From Sphagnum magellanicum (taxonomy: Eukaryota > Streptophyta > Sphagnopsida > Sphagnales > Sphagnaceae): 64,000 bases of DNA. Made by a program: the position numbers and the translations under genes. Numbering within the stretch: position 1 is the stretch's first letter; every line of letters begins with the position of its first letter. The DNA is taken from the NCBI GenBank assembly GCA_021904315.1, contig CM038916.1:9017065-9081064 (forward strand), given 5' to 3'. The notes under the pieces are model-generated. The model was not told the DNA's origin. It made no database searches and saw only the letters and a program-made list of their open reading frames with translations. Shown here piece after piece: positions 1 to 11,640 of the stretch.

Positions 1-469
1 TTGAAGTTAAATGAGCCCGAACACAAGATGAAATTTTACAAAAATAGTTGGAGTATTTAAATTCTAAGATAAAAATCAACCAAATTTTGCAAGGCATGGT
101 CCAAGTGATAACAAGGCTTATAAAAGTCATGGCCTTGGCTTTTAAAAGAAATCTACATGCTAATACACCCCCACCAAAACTTGCAATGGGCCTACAACAT
201 GTTAATCTGACATCAAACAAAAATATTGCATCACAAGAAGAACATGAATAAATTTTTAGATAATCTTGTACTTGAAAGAAAATTGCATTTGCATAGGACC
301 AATTTTTTTGAATTGAAAGAATGCCAATAATATGGTAGGATTGAATACTTCATAGGTTGCTAAAGATGTGCAACAAAATAAATCTCCAAGTTGCAACGAT
401 TTTGCTCCTCAGAAAGCTCTTGGCCCTAAAAGTGAACATTTTCCTTTCCATGATATAATCCATTGAAAT

Positions 470-1600
470 TTTGTGCATGAACATCTTGCATACTATCAAT
501 TTGAATCACTCACATGAGCTTTTCCACATCCACCTCTTTCCTCCCAATAACAAATTATGGAATAAACAACATGTAGAAAACACATCAAGAATAATAGTTA
601 TGTGCAATTTTGTCTTTTTTAGAAGCTTTATAAAGTTTGATTCAATATGCCAAATGCATTATCAACAATTAACCTACCCTTCTTGTGTTTGCGATTGTAC
701 AACAATTTCAAAATTAAATGAGCTTCCCCATCTTCTTTATGTGGTGTCACAAGCCACAGAAATAATGCGTACCTCATATCTCCAAGCAAATAAGGTGGGA
801 TTCCATTCCATGACCCAATAGCCATGTCAAAGAAACCCCCATGTATTGCACATTGATACAACTTGGATTTCTTCAAAACATGAAAATCAACCACATTCCT
901 AAGCAATCCCACATAAACATCCATAAACCTCTTTTGGTTGTCAACCACCACTTGTGCAACCACATTGTACCTCCCTATCTTGTGAAAAGAAGTAATCCTT
1001 AGAATATGCAACAAATGGTTTTGCTATGGATATACATGTGCCATCTATAGCACCCATCACGTTGGGCAAGCCACAACAAATTTTTAAATTGAACATTATG
1101 GCTTACATCTTATCACCCATTGGCCATGTTATTACTTTTTTGAAAGTTAAATTGATTGCCATGACCACTTCGCGAAGCACAAGTGTGATAATGGATTGAC
1201 CAATGGCAAACAATTCAAGTTAGAATATTTGCACCCTATGCAAGTTATAGATTGCACATGAAATGCGAACCTCAACAGGAATTGCCTTTTATACTTAGTA
1301 TCATGCTTTAAAATCAAAGGCCTCACCTAATTATAAATGTCTAGAAATGTATCTTTGGACATTCAAAAATGCTCAACCCACCTACTATTTTCATATTTCA
1401 ACAATAAAAAATGGCTAAATCACGTAGTTGATCATGGTTTCACCCAATGACCAAGCTCATTACTTAATCCCAACAAAGAACATGACATCTTGTAATCATG
1501 TAGTGTCGCAAATGTTAGCAAGATTTGAGAGTTAAATTGATGGTTTATGTACAATAATTCAAACATGGAAAACAACAATTGGGAACTTGACTATGACATC
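470..1600 (-). pseudogene. Decayed PIF/Harbinger-type transposase (element 1)
   Basis: Conceptual minus-strand translation gives the order of motifs found in plant PIF/Harbinger (DDE_Tnp_4) transposases. First comes an N-terminal stretch resembling RWVEHFxMSKDTF followed by HDTKYKR. Next is the first catalytic-Asp block GLPNVMGAIDGTCISIAKP (around 1030-1075), then VVVDNQKRFMDVYVGL and YLLGDMRYALFLWL with the second Asp, and finally RLIVDNAFGILNQTL. In this last block the third catalytic acidic residue, usually Glu, reads as Asp. A frameshift lies near 980-990, because the AIDG frame and the following frame differ by one base. Further stops and shifts follow the last block, where VFSTCCLFHN and KEVDVEKLM still match the family C-terminus. 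It is therefore a non-functional DNA-transposon relic. It is clearly related to the minus-strand copy at 52.4-53.5 kb. I could not identify terminal inverted repeats or a target-site duplication, so the limits are approximate. Confidence 0.8.
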
Positions 1601-2049
1601 ACAAATAAGTCTGGTAAAACTTGAATCAACAAAATAAAACTAGCAACCAATAATGACAACTCATGTTGATCCATCATAAATACCACAACAATGACACCTA
1701 CAAAAACAAAATGAAATTGGATTTCATTTCATTTAATAAATAGTTTGGAGTAGCATTTTCTTTTTAGGTGAATTTTCACATAGTGACAACAAAAAGAATT
1801 GGAAAATATTGGAATTTTAAAAAAAAATTAGTGTAAATTTGAAAAAAAAAATTGCTCAACATCAGCAATGAATGACAATGATACTTGTTGCTGAAAGTTA
1901 GGTGTGGACAACTTCTTAGTTGGTAAGGTATCTAGTGTTAGGTTAATGATGATAATTGCCAACCAAAATGACCTAGCTAATGTTTAGGGTGTTAGTGCAA
2001 AAGCTAACACCAAGGCCTAAACACCAGGTGTGGGGGTACCTTTAAGTAT

Positions 2050-2140
2050 GATAAGCAAGGCACTTGGTGGTTAGTAGGTAGGTAGAAATACATGTAGATG
2101 ATTAGTGCATAGCTAACCACCATGATTAGCTATGGTTAGG
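2050..2140. repeat. Dispersed TAGGTAGG-containing repeat, copy A
   Basis: The stretch begins with GCACTTGGTGGTTAGTAGG, contains TAGGTAGGTAG, and ends around GATTAGCTATGG. It aligns over its whole length with 45,305-45,380 (GCACTTGGTGGTTACTAGG ... GGTTAACTATGG). It looks like one copy of a short dispersed repeat, not simple sequence. Confidence 0.6.
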
Positions 2141-2160
2141 AATACAATTTAGAATTCTGT

Positions 2161-2187
2161 CCACACACACACACACACACACACACA
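2161..2187. repeat. (CA)n microsatellite
   Basis: Uninterrupted CA dinucleotide run of about 13 copies. It lies just downstream of the TAGG-rich block at 2.05-2.14 kb. Confidence 0.9.
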
Positions 2188-2643
2188 ACATGGTGCCTAG
2201 TGTGGGGTGCTGGAGCCTGGTTTCACTCTGACCCTTGATCTCTGGCCCCCAGAAGGTGGATTTGTTTGTTGGCTGACACAGAAAGAAACTCATTCAATCC
2301 CAAAACAAAACTAGAGAGCAGCAGATAGACAAGATCTTGTGATACTTGGAGAAATGAAATCAATCATTTGGGTGAGCAAAATCACACCTTCCAAACCATT
2401 AGCTTTGCTGTTGTCACAATTGCACATAATATATTAATACTTTTTATAAAGAGCAAAAGGTCAATGGAAAAAGCCAACTGAAATATTGTCAGATGCCCCC
2501 TCCCTTCCCCTCCATTGCATTGACAATCACTTTCCATTTGGAGAGTTGTTGTATAACTCTTCTGGAAATTTTCTAATTAATTCTTGTTGGGAACTTTTTA
2601 AAAGAAAAAAAATATATATTAAAAATTATTAATTTTTTTTCAT

Positions 2644-2771
2644 AATTAAAAGAGCCTTTGGGTTTTGGGTATTTCAAGTGTAATCCTCAAATAATCAAGA
2701 GGATGACACTTGAAATACCCAAATTTGAGGATTACACTTGAAATACCCAAAACCCAAAGGCTCTTTTAATT
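2644..2771. repeat. Perfect 49-bp foldback (inverted repeat)
   Basis: The left arm 2644-2692 and the right arm 2723-2771 are exact reverse complements over 49 bases. Both arms contain the element GAGCCTTTGGGTTTTGGG or its complement. The 30-base loop carries a further partial copy of the arm, ACACTTGAAATACCCAAA, at 2707-2724. The perfect pairing suggests a young foldback element or a recent inverted duplication. It does not coincide with any coding region. Confidence 0.95.
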
Positions 2772-3012
2772 TTTGATTTTTTGTCCTCCTGCTTGATCAA
2801 CAATAGAGGAGCAAATGAAGCAAAACCTAAAATCAGTCCCACAACCACCACCACCACCACCACCCCCTTTGCTCCCCTATATTTTTGCCTCTTTCTTTGT
2901 AGAGTCGTGCCTGGAGACGTGGGCATTATTCCCTCGTCTTTAGGTGTTCTCTTCCATTTATACACCCTCTTGCCAACTAAGAAGGTTATGTACTCTCTCT
3001 TCTTGTAAAGTC

Positions 3013-3320
3013 ATGAATTTGTGTTGGCTTGGTATTTTGCTTTTTACCGAGGAGTCAATAAAACTCATGAAGACCCATTGAAAATTTATTAGTGGAATTT
3101 GTGTTGGCTTGCTATTTTGCTTTTTTCCGGGGAGTCAATAAAACTCATGAAGACCCATTGAAAATTTATTAGGTGAAATTTGTGGATGGTACACTCTAAA
3201 GTGGAATTTAACCTTCAGAATCACCAATTCTAAAGTGGAGTTAGTCATAAAAAGCCCATTGAAAATTTACTAGTGAAATTTGTGGATGGTACATTCTAAA
3301 GTGGAATTTAACCTTTGAGA
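3013..3320. repeat. Local tandem duplication
   Basis: A unit of about 80 bases starting AATTTGTGTTGGCTTG and ending CCATTGAAAATTTATTAG occurs at about 3016-3094 and again at about 3098-3173. It is followed by a second pair starting AAATTTGTGGATGGTACA at about 3177 and 3276, again joined by CCATTGAAAATTTA. The region looks like a nested tandem duplication and has no coding content. Confidence 0.85.
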
Positions 3321-3811
3321 ATTGCCAAGGCCATCTGTTTTCAATGTCCTTGATCTCGAGGCTTGATCCCCACACAAATATTTGCTAAGCACATTTGGAG
3401 ATTGATCACCTTATATTTGTGAACAATGCCTTGTGAGTCCACCTTTTGTGTAGTGTAAGGATCACAAACCCAACCCAGTCCTTGTTTTTTGGGGAATGAG
3501 GACGAGGTGCGAGCCAAGAGCTAAACACTAGACTTGAATTCCCATAACAACCCAATTCAAAGGTTCTTTTTTGCTTTCAAAATGGACGCATTATGCTCTT
3601 ATTCGAGAGGTTTAGGGTTCAGCACTTTATGCTTAGGGTCGGTCCCTCAAGGCGCAAGCATCCTCTAGTATGCTATGTAATTGTATTCAAGGTAAGGTCT
3701 CCTCATCCTAATTACTTCCCTTGCTACTACTTCATTATTGATGAGCATTCTGGCTCATTCTTTCATTAATTAGCCTAAGGATTGATTTCATTTTAGGTAC
3801 CTGTAGCACAA

Positions 3812-3813
3812 AA

Positions 3814-3851
<38 letters not shown>
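3812..3851. repeat. (GA)n microsatellite
   Basis: Nearly pure AG/GA dinucleotide run with one AA interruption. A short TA run follows at about 4030-4052. Confidence 0.9.
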
Positions 3852-4460
3852 CAATCATACACACTTCTGAAGATGATTCCAAAAACTAATTGACTTTAAT
3901 CCAAAAATGGGGAAACAGAAAAAAATGGAAGAAGACACACACAAGTGCATTTTTATTTTTGTTTGGAAGTAGTACATAGTTTCTCTAACATATATTATGT
4001 ACAAACCCATAATTGAATGCTTATTCAAGACATTTATATATATATATATATAGAGTTCAAGGTTTCTCCACCAGATAATTTTTGTAAGTTTTATTTTTTG
4101 TAATTTTTTTTTTTTTGGGGGGCAAGGAGTCTATCACAAAGAAAATTTATTGCAACATTGGACATGCCCAAATTTCAAAATAGGTAGATTTTTTGAATAC
4201 TAATAAGCAAGTGCAAGCAAATCATTCTCATCCAAGATGAGGAGGACAGGTTGGTGTGTTGTCTCCTTTAATTGGTGGATGATAAATCATCATTTTGTCA
4301 GCAAAACCCTAAAAACCACATTCTTCTTTGAGACTCTTTTTTTCTTGCCAGTGTGAAACCAGCAACCCACCAGTGCACTTTTTGCAGGATGGATGATGGT
4401 GTGTGAACCCAAAAAAAAAACACACCTCCTTTCATCCCCTAGTTAACCACTCTTGATTAT

Positions 4461-5000
4461 CTATCTATCTATGAAGGAAGGTACGGATGAGATCCACCGA
4501 ACTGGGATGCTTCAGATCATGATCTTGGTCTCTTTGGAAAGCTCTCGAGGAGGAGGGGTACATTGGCTTGGTTTCATGGCATTTGGACTTGTGGTGTAGA
4601 AGTTCTTGAATATTGAATGATTTCTTCGCTGAAAGTTTTGGAGGAATTGAAATGTGCTTTTGTTGGTGTTGTTAGAAAGATCTTTCTTGATGAGCAGGAT
4701 TTAATGGAATTTATTTGGTAAGATTTGGATTCAGAATGTGGGAGATGTTGATTTTTTAAGTGATTTCTGCTGCTGAAAATTCAAAATAAATTCCAAAAAA
4801 CCCAGGTTTTGGAAGGAAAAATCAGTTGAGAACATGGTAACATTTGAAGGCTTACCATTCAATTCAAGCAAGATTTTCCTTTCATATTTGGCTGTTCAAA
4901 AAATTGATGCATACATTGCAAAACAATGTTCACATGTTAGAGTTTCCCTATTTTGTAATGGGTTCACACTTGGGCCAATGGCACAGGCCACACGAGTAGC
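4461..5000. repeat. Dispersed ~450-bp repeat, unit 1
   Basis: The unit starts CTATCTATGAAGGAAGG and contains GAGATCCACCGAACTGG, TTGGAAAGCT, AAGTTCTTGAATATTGAATG and GGTAAGATTTGGATTC. It ends with the block TTGGGCCAATGGCACAGG. Compared with the other units it carries an extra stretch of about 130 bases at roughly 4836-4965. It is followed head-to-tail by unit 2. No protein of any length is encoded. Confidence 0.85.
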
Positions 5001-5460
5001 TATGAAGGAAGGTAGTTTGTTTTGTTTTGTTTGTACTTATGAGATCCACCGAACTGGAATGCTTTAGATTGTGTTCTTGGTCTTTTTGGAAAGCTTTCGA
5101 GGAGAAAGGGGTGCAGCGGCTTGGTTTCATGGCATTTAGACTTGCAGTGCAAAAGTTCTTGAATATTGAATGATTTCTTCACTGAACATTAAATTAAATC
5201 CTAGCTGAAAATTTCGAAGGAATTGGAATGTGCCTTTGGTGTCGTTGTAAAGATCTTGATGAGCAAGTTTTAATGGAATTTATTTGGTAAGATTTGGATT
5301 CAGAATGTGGGAGATATTGATTTTTAAGTGATTTCTACCGCTGAAAATTCAAATAAATTCAAATAAATTCCAAAAAACCAGGTTTTGGAAGGAAAAATCA
5401 GTTGAGGACGTGGTAACACTTGGGCCAACGGCACAGGCCACACTAGTCCACTATGAAGGA
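5001..5460. repeat. Dispersed ~450-bp repeat, unit 2 (tandem with unit 1)
   Basis: The same block order as unit 1: CTATGAAGGAAGG, GAGATCCACCGAACTGG, AAGTTCTTGAATATTGAATG, GGTAAGATTTGGATTC, TTGGGCCAACGGCACAGG. It ends with another CTATGAAGGA at about 5450, so the unit is bounded by a direct repeat. A third unit sits alone at 41.29-41.74 kb. Confidence 0.85.
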
Positions 5461-7000
5461 TTTGTACATTCCTCTTCATTAAACCCTAAACCCTAAATGC
5501 TATGGAGCCCATGCAAACTCTATCCTCGTACATGAATCAATGAATATGAATCTCTCCTTTCCATAACGCTGCGTTACGGTACTCACTCACAAGGTGTGTG
5601 AAAAGAGAGTCGAAAGTCTAAACCTGTGTTGGGCAGTTGTTAGAAATCACACAAAATAACCCAAGGGTGGTTCTTTAGGAGTGTAACCATGGTTGCAAAA
5701 AACCAAACAACCGGTTTCACATAAGGTACACATCCCACTACACACATGGTTATACATGACATGTCGTTTAATGTCCTAACACATCATGTCAATTTTGACA
5801 TAGACGCCCCCCTCAACATCGCATCTATATTAGATTTTGTAGGACATAATATAAATGTGTTTTAGTACATATATTATAGGCAAGAACATTTTATGTTATA
5901 AAATAAATTATCTTTAGATATTACAACCAATTACATAAAATATATCATTCTATGTGTACATACATTTTTTTAAGGACATGTACATAACTTACCTTTTGTG
6001 GGATTCAAACTGAGTTTTAATTGTTAAAGGCTTGAGGATAAACATGCAAAATGAATTCTTACTACTAAAACTTGAGTTAGGCTAATTAACACATAATGGT
6101 ATCATCCTATGTCAACATATCCTCACCTTATCTTCTTTTGATCCCATGCCTTCTCAATTTATTCCTCACATTTTGTAATCCATGAAATGTGCAAAAAATG
6201 GTAGTTTCCATCACCTTAACACCCAAATGGTATTCAAAGAATGGAGAAAAAAGTCGGCATCCAAATATCAAAAGAAAAGAAGATTACATACATTTAGATA
6301 AAAAAAATCCATGGACCATTAAAAACTTGTCAACCCTTGCACAATATTTGAGTCTTGATTGCACATGTTATACATTGCAAGTATTTGGTTCGATTGTTGA
6401 AAAGTCAATGTCATTTCCATTAAATTGAATTCATTTTTTGGGGATTAAACCATGAATTTGCTACATCATTGTTCAAAAAAATACTTGACTCAATGCATTA
6501 AAATCAAAATAATAGAAGAAGAGTTGGAAATAATAACGAAACACTCGAGAAGTATAAGTTCACAAATAGAGATGACAAACGCATCGCAACAGCCCACAAA
6601 TACATACATAGGTTGTTCATTTTGAGGGTTACATAATTTATCTATTGAAGTTTGACATAATTATTCATGTAGGTTTCATTATTCACATAACATAATCTTG
6701 CATGTTGTGTATCAAAAGTTTGACATTCTATGGATTCACTTGAAATACTATGTAAATCTTGCATAAGATTGTAGACAACATAAATCTCAAACTTTCATCC
6801 TTACAAGTTGTTTTGAAATGTTGTTTGAATTATTTGGACTACAAGGAAACAAATAGACAAAAAAACATGAAAATGCCAATCCTTTGCAATCACTAGTCTC
6901 AATTCGGAAGCTATACATAATCTTGGACAATTTCATTTTTATGTGCAAAGGATTAAAAAGTTTATTGGGGAACAATTTGTGTTTTAAATACTACTCTTAA
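5461..7000. other. AT-rich spacer without recognisable gene
   Basis: I see no supportable gene here. A short plant telomere-like motif (AAACCCTAAACCCTAAA) lies at about 5485. Open frames in this stretch are short and composed like random AT-rich sequence. Confidence 0.6.
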
Positions 7001-7248
7001 CTTTTAAGAGCTCAAGTTTCTAGCCCCTTTGTATACAAAGATGATGATGCTGATTTGAGTAGCAATTTATTAATGGAGGAGCAGGCGTGCGTGAGAGAAG
7101 TCTGTGAGAGGAGAAGAAGAGAAGCTCAAATTAGGCTATGACGAGAACAAAAGCAGATTGATTACAATACTAACTGTATTTAAGACAATGGGTTGTAATT
7201 AGTATTCTGAAAGACCCAGTCGTCGGTAGTCCTCAAGAATTTTTTTCC

Positions 7249-7335
7249 AGAGAGAATGAATGAGCTGCTGCATTGATGCAAGAGAGAGATAGAGAGAGAA
7301 AGAGAGTCAGCACTCCAGAGAATGAGCTACTGCAT

Positions 7336-7371
<36 letters not shown>

Positions 7372-7372
7372 C
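7249..7372. repeat. Duplicated ~60-bp unit with (GA)n tails
   Basis: AGAGAATGAATGAGCTGCTG followed by CATTGATG and a GA tail is repeated as AGAGAATGAGCTACTG, CATTGATG and a pure (GA)15 tail. The shared non-GA part shows that a whole unit was duplicated, beyond simple microsatellite growth. Confidence 0.85.
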
Positions 7373-7729
7373 CAAATACACTAAATACAGTGCTGCTTTT
7401 TTTTTTGGGGTTGTATTAAGATTGACAACCTACTTAGATGATGACAATTGGGGTCATCCAGGTAATTCAGGTAGGTTCATTAGTTGACTAGTTTTTTCTG
7501 TAGAAGATTTTGATCAGTCTTGGGTTTTTTAAATTTTTTAATGAAGAAGTTTTAAAAGAATTTGCTACTCCCAAGAATAAAAAGCAAAAATTGGGCTATA
7601 TACCTTTTTAAAAAACTGTTTCCAAAATCGCTGGAGTTGCTCACTCTGGATTTGGGAAGTGTTTGAATCTGGTTGCGCGCCACTGGTTGAGGATTGTAGG
7701 TAAATCTGGCATCAAATCTGGAGCTTTAA

Positions 7730-7780
7730 TAGTAGTAGTAGTAGTAGGGGCAGACTAGACTAGACTAGACTAGACTAGCA
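7730..7780. repeat. (AGT)n followed by (AGACT)n microsatellites
   Basis: A trinucleotide AGT run at 7730-7746 is followed after a few bases by about five copies of the pentanucleotide AGACT at 7752-7778. Confidence 0.9.
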
Positions 7781-8135
7781 GCAGCGAGCACTTTGGTTTT
7801 TTGGGTTCTCAGTTCACACTCCTTTTGTATGATTTAGAAAGCTCTAAATTTATAAAGAAAACACCGCACATTTGTTTTCTTTTCTGCATGCGGCCAGCCA
7901 TGCCATAGATCGCTTGCTCTTCTTCTTATTCTTCTTCTTCTTCCGCCTTTATGACTCTTTGCCGATTTCTCTATCTGGGTTTCCTTTCTATTTTCTGACC
8001 CATTTATTTGCTCCAACGAATCTCTACAGACTAGGTACTACGACGACCTGGTCTCAATCATCACTCATCACACTTTCCTCCAGTTGTTTACTTATAAATA
8101 AAGCTTTGCTTTCTCAATTAAAAAGGCATGCACAT

Positions 8136-8156
8136 CAGCAGCAGCAGCAGCAGCAG
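8136..8156. repeat. (CAG)7 microsatellite
   Basis: Seven CAG units. They fall in a 100-residue open frame (7872-8174) that I do not consider a gene because it is built from simple sequence. Confidence 0.9.
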
Positions 8157-8259
8157 CCCCCTATCAGTATTTAGCACATCCAGTGTGTACTGTTTAGTTT
8201 CTCCACCATCTCTCCAGTGTCCCCACCCATCAACCTGAATAGATGTACTCTACAATGTG

Positions 8260-11200
8260 AGAGAGACTATGTCACTTTCACGTACCTTGGCTGGGCTGAC
8301 CATTGTAGTTGGGCAATGAGAAACAATCATTTATTGCTGAGAAAAGAGTCACTTCCTTGCTATAGCAGTTGCCAATGAAAGATTTCTACTTGGTTTCTGG
8401 TTTGTTTATAGCCAGATTTGGTTAAATCTTCTTACGGATGATTGCCATTTTTTTTTCCCCCTACATCTTTAGATGGATGATTGCCACTTTGACTACAGAC
8501 CCAAAAAAAAAATTCCTGAAAATACCCTGGTGAGGCCAGGAGGAGCTCCTCTTTGTCAAATTCTTCAGCTTGTTGAAAAGCTGAAGTCAGAAAACAATGG
8601 GAGAGGAGGATCTAGGTATATGATAATAGTTCAATGACTCTTTTTACTGGTTTTAATTTTTGACAAAGGGTTCAACCCATCTTTGGACTGGTTGGTTCAA
8701 TTTCTATTGGTCTTTTCTTATGGCCAATCTTTTTTTTAAAATGGGCGTAGATTTTTTTTTCCAAATTCAACAACTTTGAACCAAAAAAGGGTCAAGACAA
8801 GACCTGAATCCTCTATTAAACAAAATCAAAGCACATCTTGCCAAATGGTAATTTGTCTTTGCAATTATCGATGGACCACCCATTCTTCATTTTAGCACTT
8901 GCATCCTGCACGTTGATTCAAAATGTCAAACATATAATCGATACTCAAAATTAGTGACAAAATAAGAAATGAATTTTTTTTTAATGCAAAGAAAAAAAAA
9001 CACGATAGAGAATTATCATCTTGAACATTTGTAAGAAGCCAATCCAAGGTTAGGATGTGTTTGTCTTGTATATTCTTCCACTCTCGAAAAATAACTAGTC
9101 AATCAATATTTGTTGCAATGATCTCACATAATGATACATGCATCGATGCATCCAAAGTATTATTCAATCTCCACTTCATTTTGCTTAGAGGATCCATTAT
9201 CACATTTTGTTGTATTTGCAAGTATCAAAAGTAATTTTGGATAGTGGAACTAGGAGAAGGCTTTTGGATTTTTTCAGAAAGATTACAAGTTGTTATTAGT
9301 GTTGGGTGGTTCTTTGAGCAAATGGGTATACACATGGGTTGATAATCAATAGGTATGCGTCCCTAATTCTAAGAACCACCCATCACCGATTTTTACTCCC
9401 TAAAGATGAGGGCTTTGGCCTTCACAAACTACATTAAGCTTGCCGTTAAATGAGGATGTGACGCACAAAGATGGGAGGGTGGAAAAATTAACCTTGCTCT
9501 CTACATTTATATGTCTTTCATTTACATAGTTACTTTTCTCATTTGTCATACAAAATAATTATATAATTCATTCTTCATTTTGATGTTTTCATGTTGTTAA
9601 TTTATTGTTAAACCTTTCACTATTTTGTTGTATGTGTATTGAACCTATCATACAATATACCCACATATTGTTATGATTGTGAAACATTAACAAGGGGAAA
9701 ATATTTGGTTAGTGATTCTCATAAGGCGAGGTCTTTAGATGCATGAGATGAGCTCAATATTGGATGTAGTCCACCTAATAAAACAAGTTTTAAGTGTGTA
9801 ATTAATCCAAATTTTGAAATTTTCATCTTTTAAATTGTCTGCATTGTGTATGCATTCTATGAGATTTTGGTTCATTAAATATACCTTGTGTTAGAAAGGA
9901 CATATCTTTAAAATAACCCACATAGATCTAAACCCATCTTAAGCTATTGTGACATATTAGTAATTACATAGTGTTTTTAAAAAACCAAACCGAGTGATAT
10001 AATCCTACATAAACTTATCCATGTTAATGCTCACTAGCTTTTTGTTGGAGGTTTATTTAACCCCTAAAGTTCTAAATGTTTGATAAGCCGAAAATGGTTT
10101 CTAAAAGCCAAGAGAATGTGGTTTTTGCTTGCACAAAAGGCCATGACTCATGACAAACATGTGAGGTAAACTTGGTGGATTCATCCATTGCAATGTGGTG
10201 ATAGGATTGCATATTTTACACTAAAATTGCAATTTGACATTAAATTATGGCACATGTTACAATTTATGCAATTCAATTGATGCAACCACTACTTGATTCT
10301 TCCTTGTTGTGCATGTGATCAACCATCATAATTAAATGTGGAAAACTTAGGGATCGCATGACCACCCCCTAGTAATAGACTAACTACTATGTCACTCTAC
10401 CTTTTGGTTCAAATGGATTCACTTCATTGATCCTATAGTTGTTTTCTAAAATGTTCCACGAGCTCCAAATGAGGTCTTCAAAATAGTTCCACCTACCTTG
10501 CTAGCACCAACAAGCTTGAGTGCACTTGCTCCCCATCACCATTTGCATCCCCTTCGCCTCTGGTGACACAAGGAGATTTGGGTATAGTCCATAGAACATT
10601 TCACTCAATTTGTAATGAAATTCATGAAAATTCACGAGAGTGGATTTCTAATGGAAAGTGCGAACAAGTCAACAATAACTAAGAGTGGTGTTATAGACCA
10701 ACTTGAATACGCACTTTTGTAAAACATATACATTTTTCACACATGGATATGTACACTGTACACACTCATTTATTTTTAATGTACACATTATATGCTAGTA
10801 ATATATTAAAAGTATCTTCAAATTTTACTTTATTTTAAAATATTTTTAAAATTATTATAGAACTTATTCATAAATTGCTAGCTTATCTAAATAACTCATT
10901 TTTAAACAAAATTTGAATACAATAAATTGTCATATTTTAAAACATACGATCCCAACTACAATATCAATGAGACCTACCATATTAGTCATAGTTGTAGGTG
11001 TATGTATGAACACATATGAAATATCATACTTATCAACAATATGGTAAGGACATCCACCTAAATTTGAATCCAAGATCTCATGGATCTATCTAGGGCAATG
11101 CCTTAATCATAGAAACCCCATTGTGGAGGGATTTTAGATTTGTACAAAAACTCAATCTTTGATATTCCAAGGAAAAGGGGTTTTGGCTTCTCAAATAAAA

Positions 11201-11640
11201 CCTCACCCTTGGGCTATCAAAGGAAGGGTTTTGGTTTCTTACTGCATGTCACTTTTCTTTTCCTCACCCTTGCAATAAAATAATATCCAATATCAATCAA
11301 AATGGTTGATGAGTATAGCATTTTTTCATATGTCTTTTGATAGGCAAAAAAATTATGTGTTCTATCTTTTGATGGGTTCAACTATATATGATTACGAATG
11401 ATCATGTTCTTTGAGAGCTTGTCATTTTTTTAAACACAAATTTCATGTGTGATAGGAAAAATGGGTGCAAAAGTTAACCATGGTTCAAATGGATGTCACA
11501 TGACAATTTCTCTAAATTTCTCTAAACCCCAAACCCTATCATATATGAAAAATTCCTTAATTCCTTTACTTTTAACATTTCAATTAGTGAAATACTTGAA
11601 ATAATTAAAAGTATCCCAATTAAAATAAATGCATAAACAT
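8260..11640. other. AT-rich spacer without recognisable gene
   Basis: No open frame here shows protein-like composition. The only structure I could pick out is a 16-bp imperfect inverted repeat at 9299-9386, listed separately. Confidence 0.55.
9299..9386. repeat. Short inverted-repeat element (MITE-like)
   Basis: GTGTTGGGTGGTTCTT at 9299-9314 pairs with AAGAACCACCCATCAC at 9371-9386, with 15 of 16 positions complementary and about 56 bases between the arms. It could be a small MITE or a hairpin. I did not find a convincing target-site duplication. Confidence 0.6.

Noticed and set aside
2732..3008. Overlapping 75-77 codon ORFs on both strands
   Set aside because: They share a CCA/GTG trinucleotide run and part of the foldback arm, and show no protein features.
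7872..8174. 100-codon plus ORF ending in a poly-Gln run
   Set aside because: Built from TTC repeats and a CAG microsatellite, with no domain and no support from neighbouring exons.
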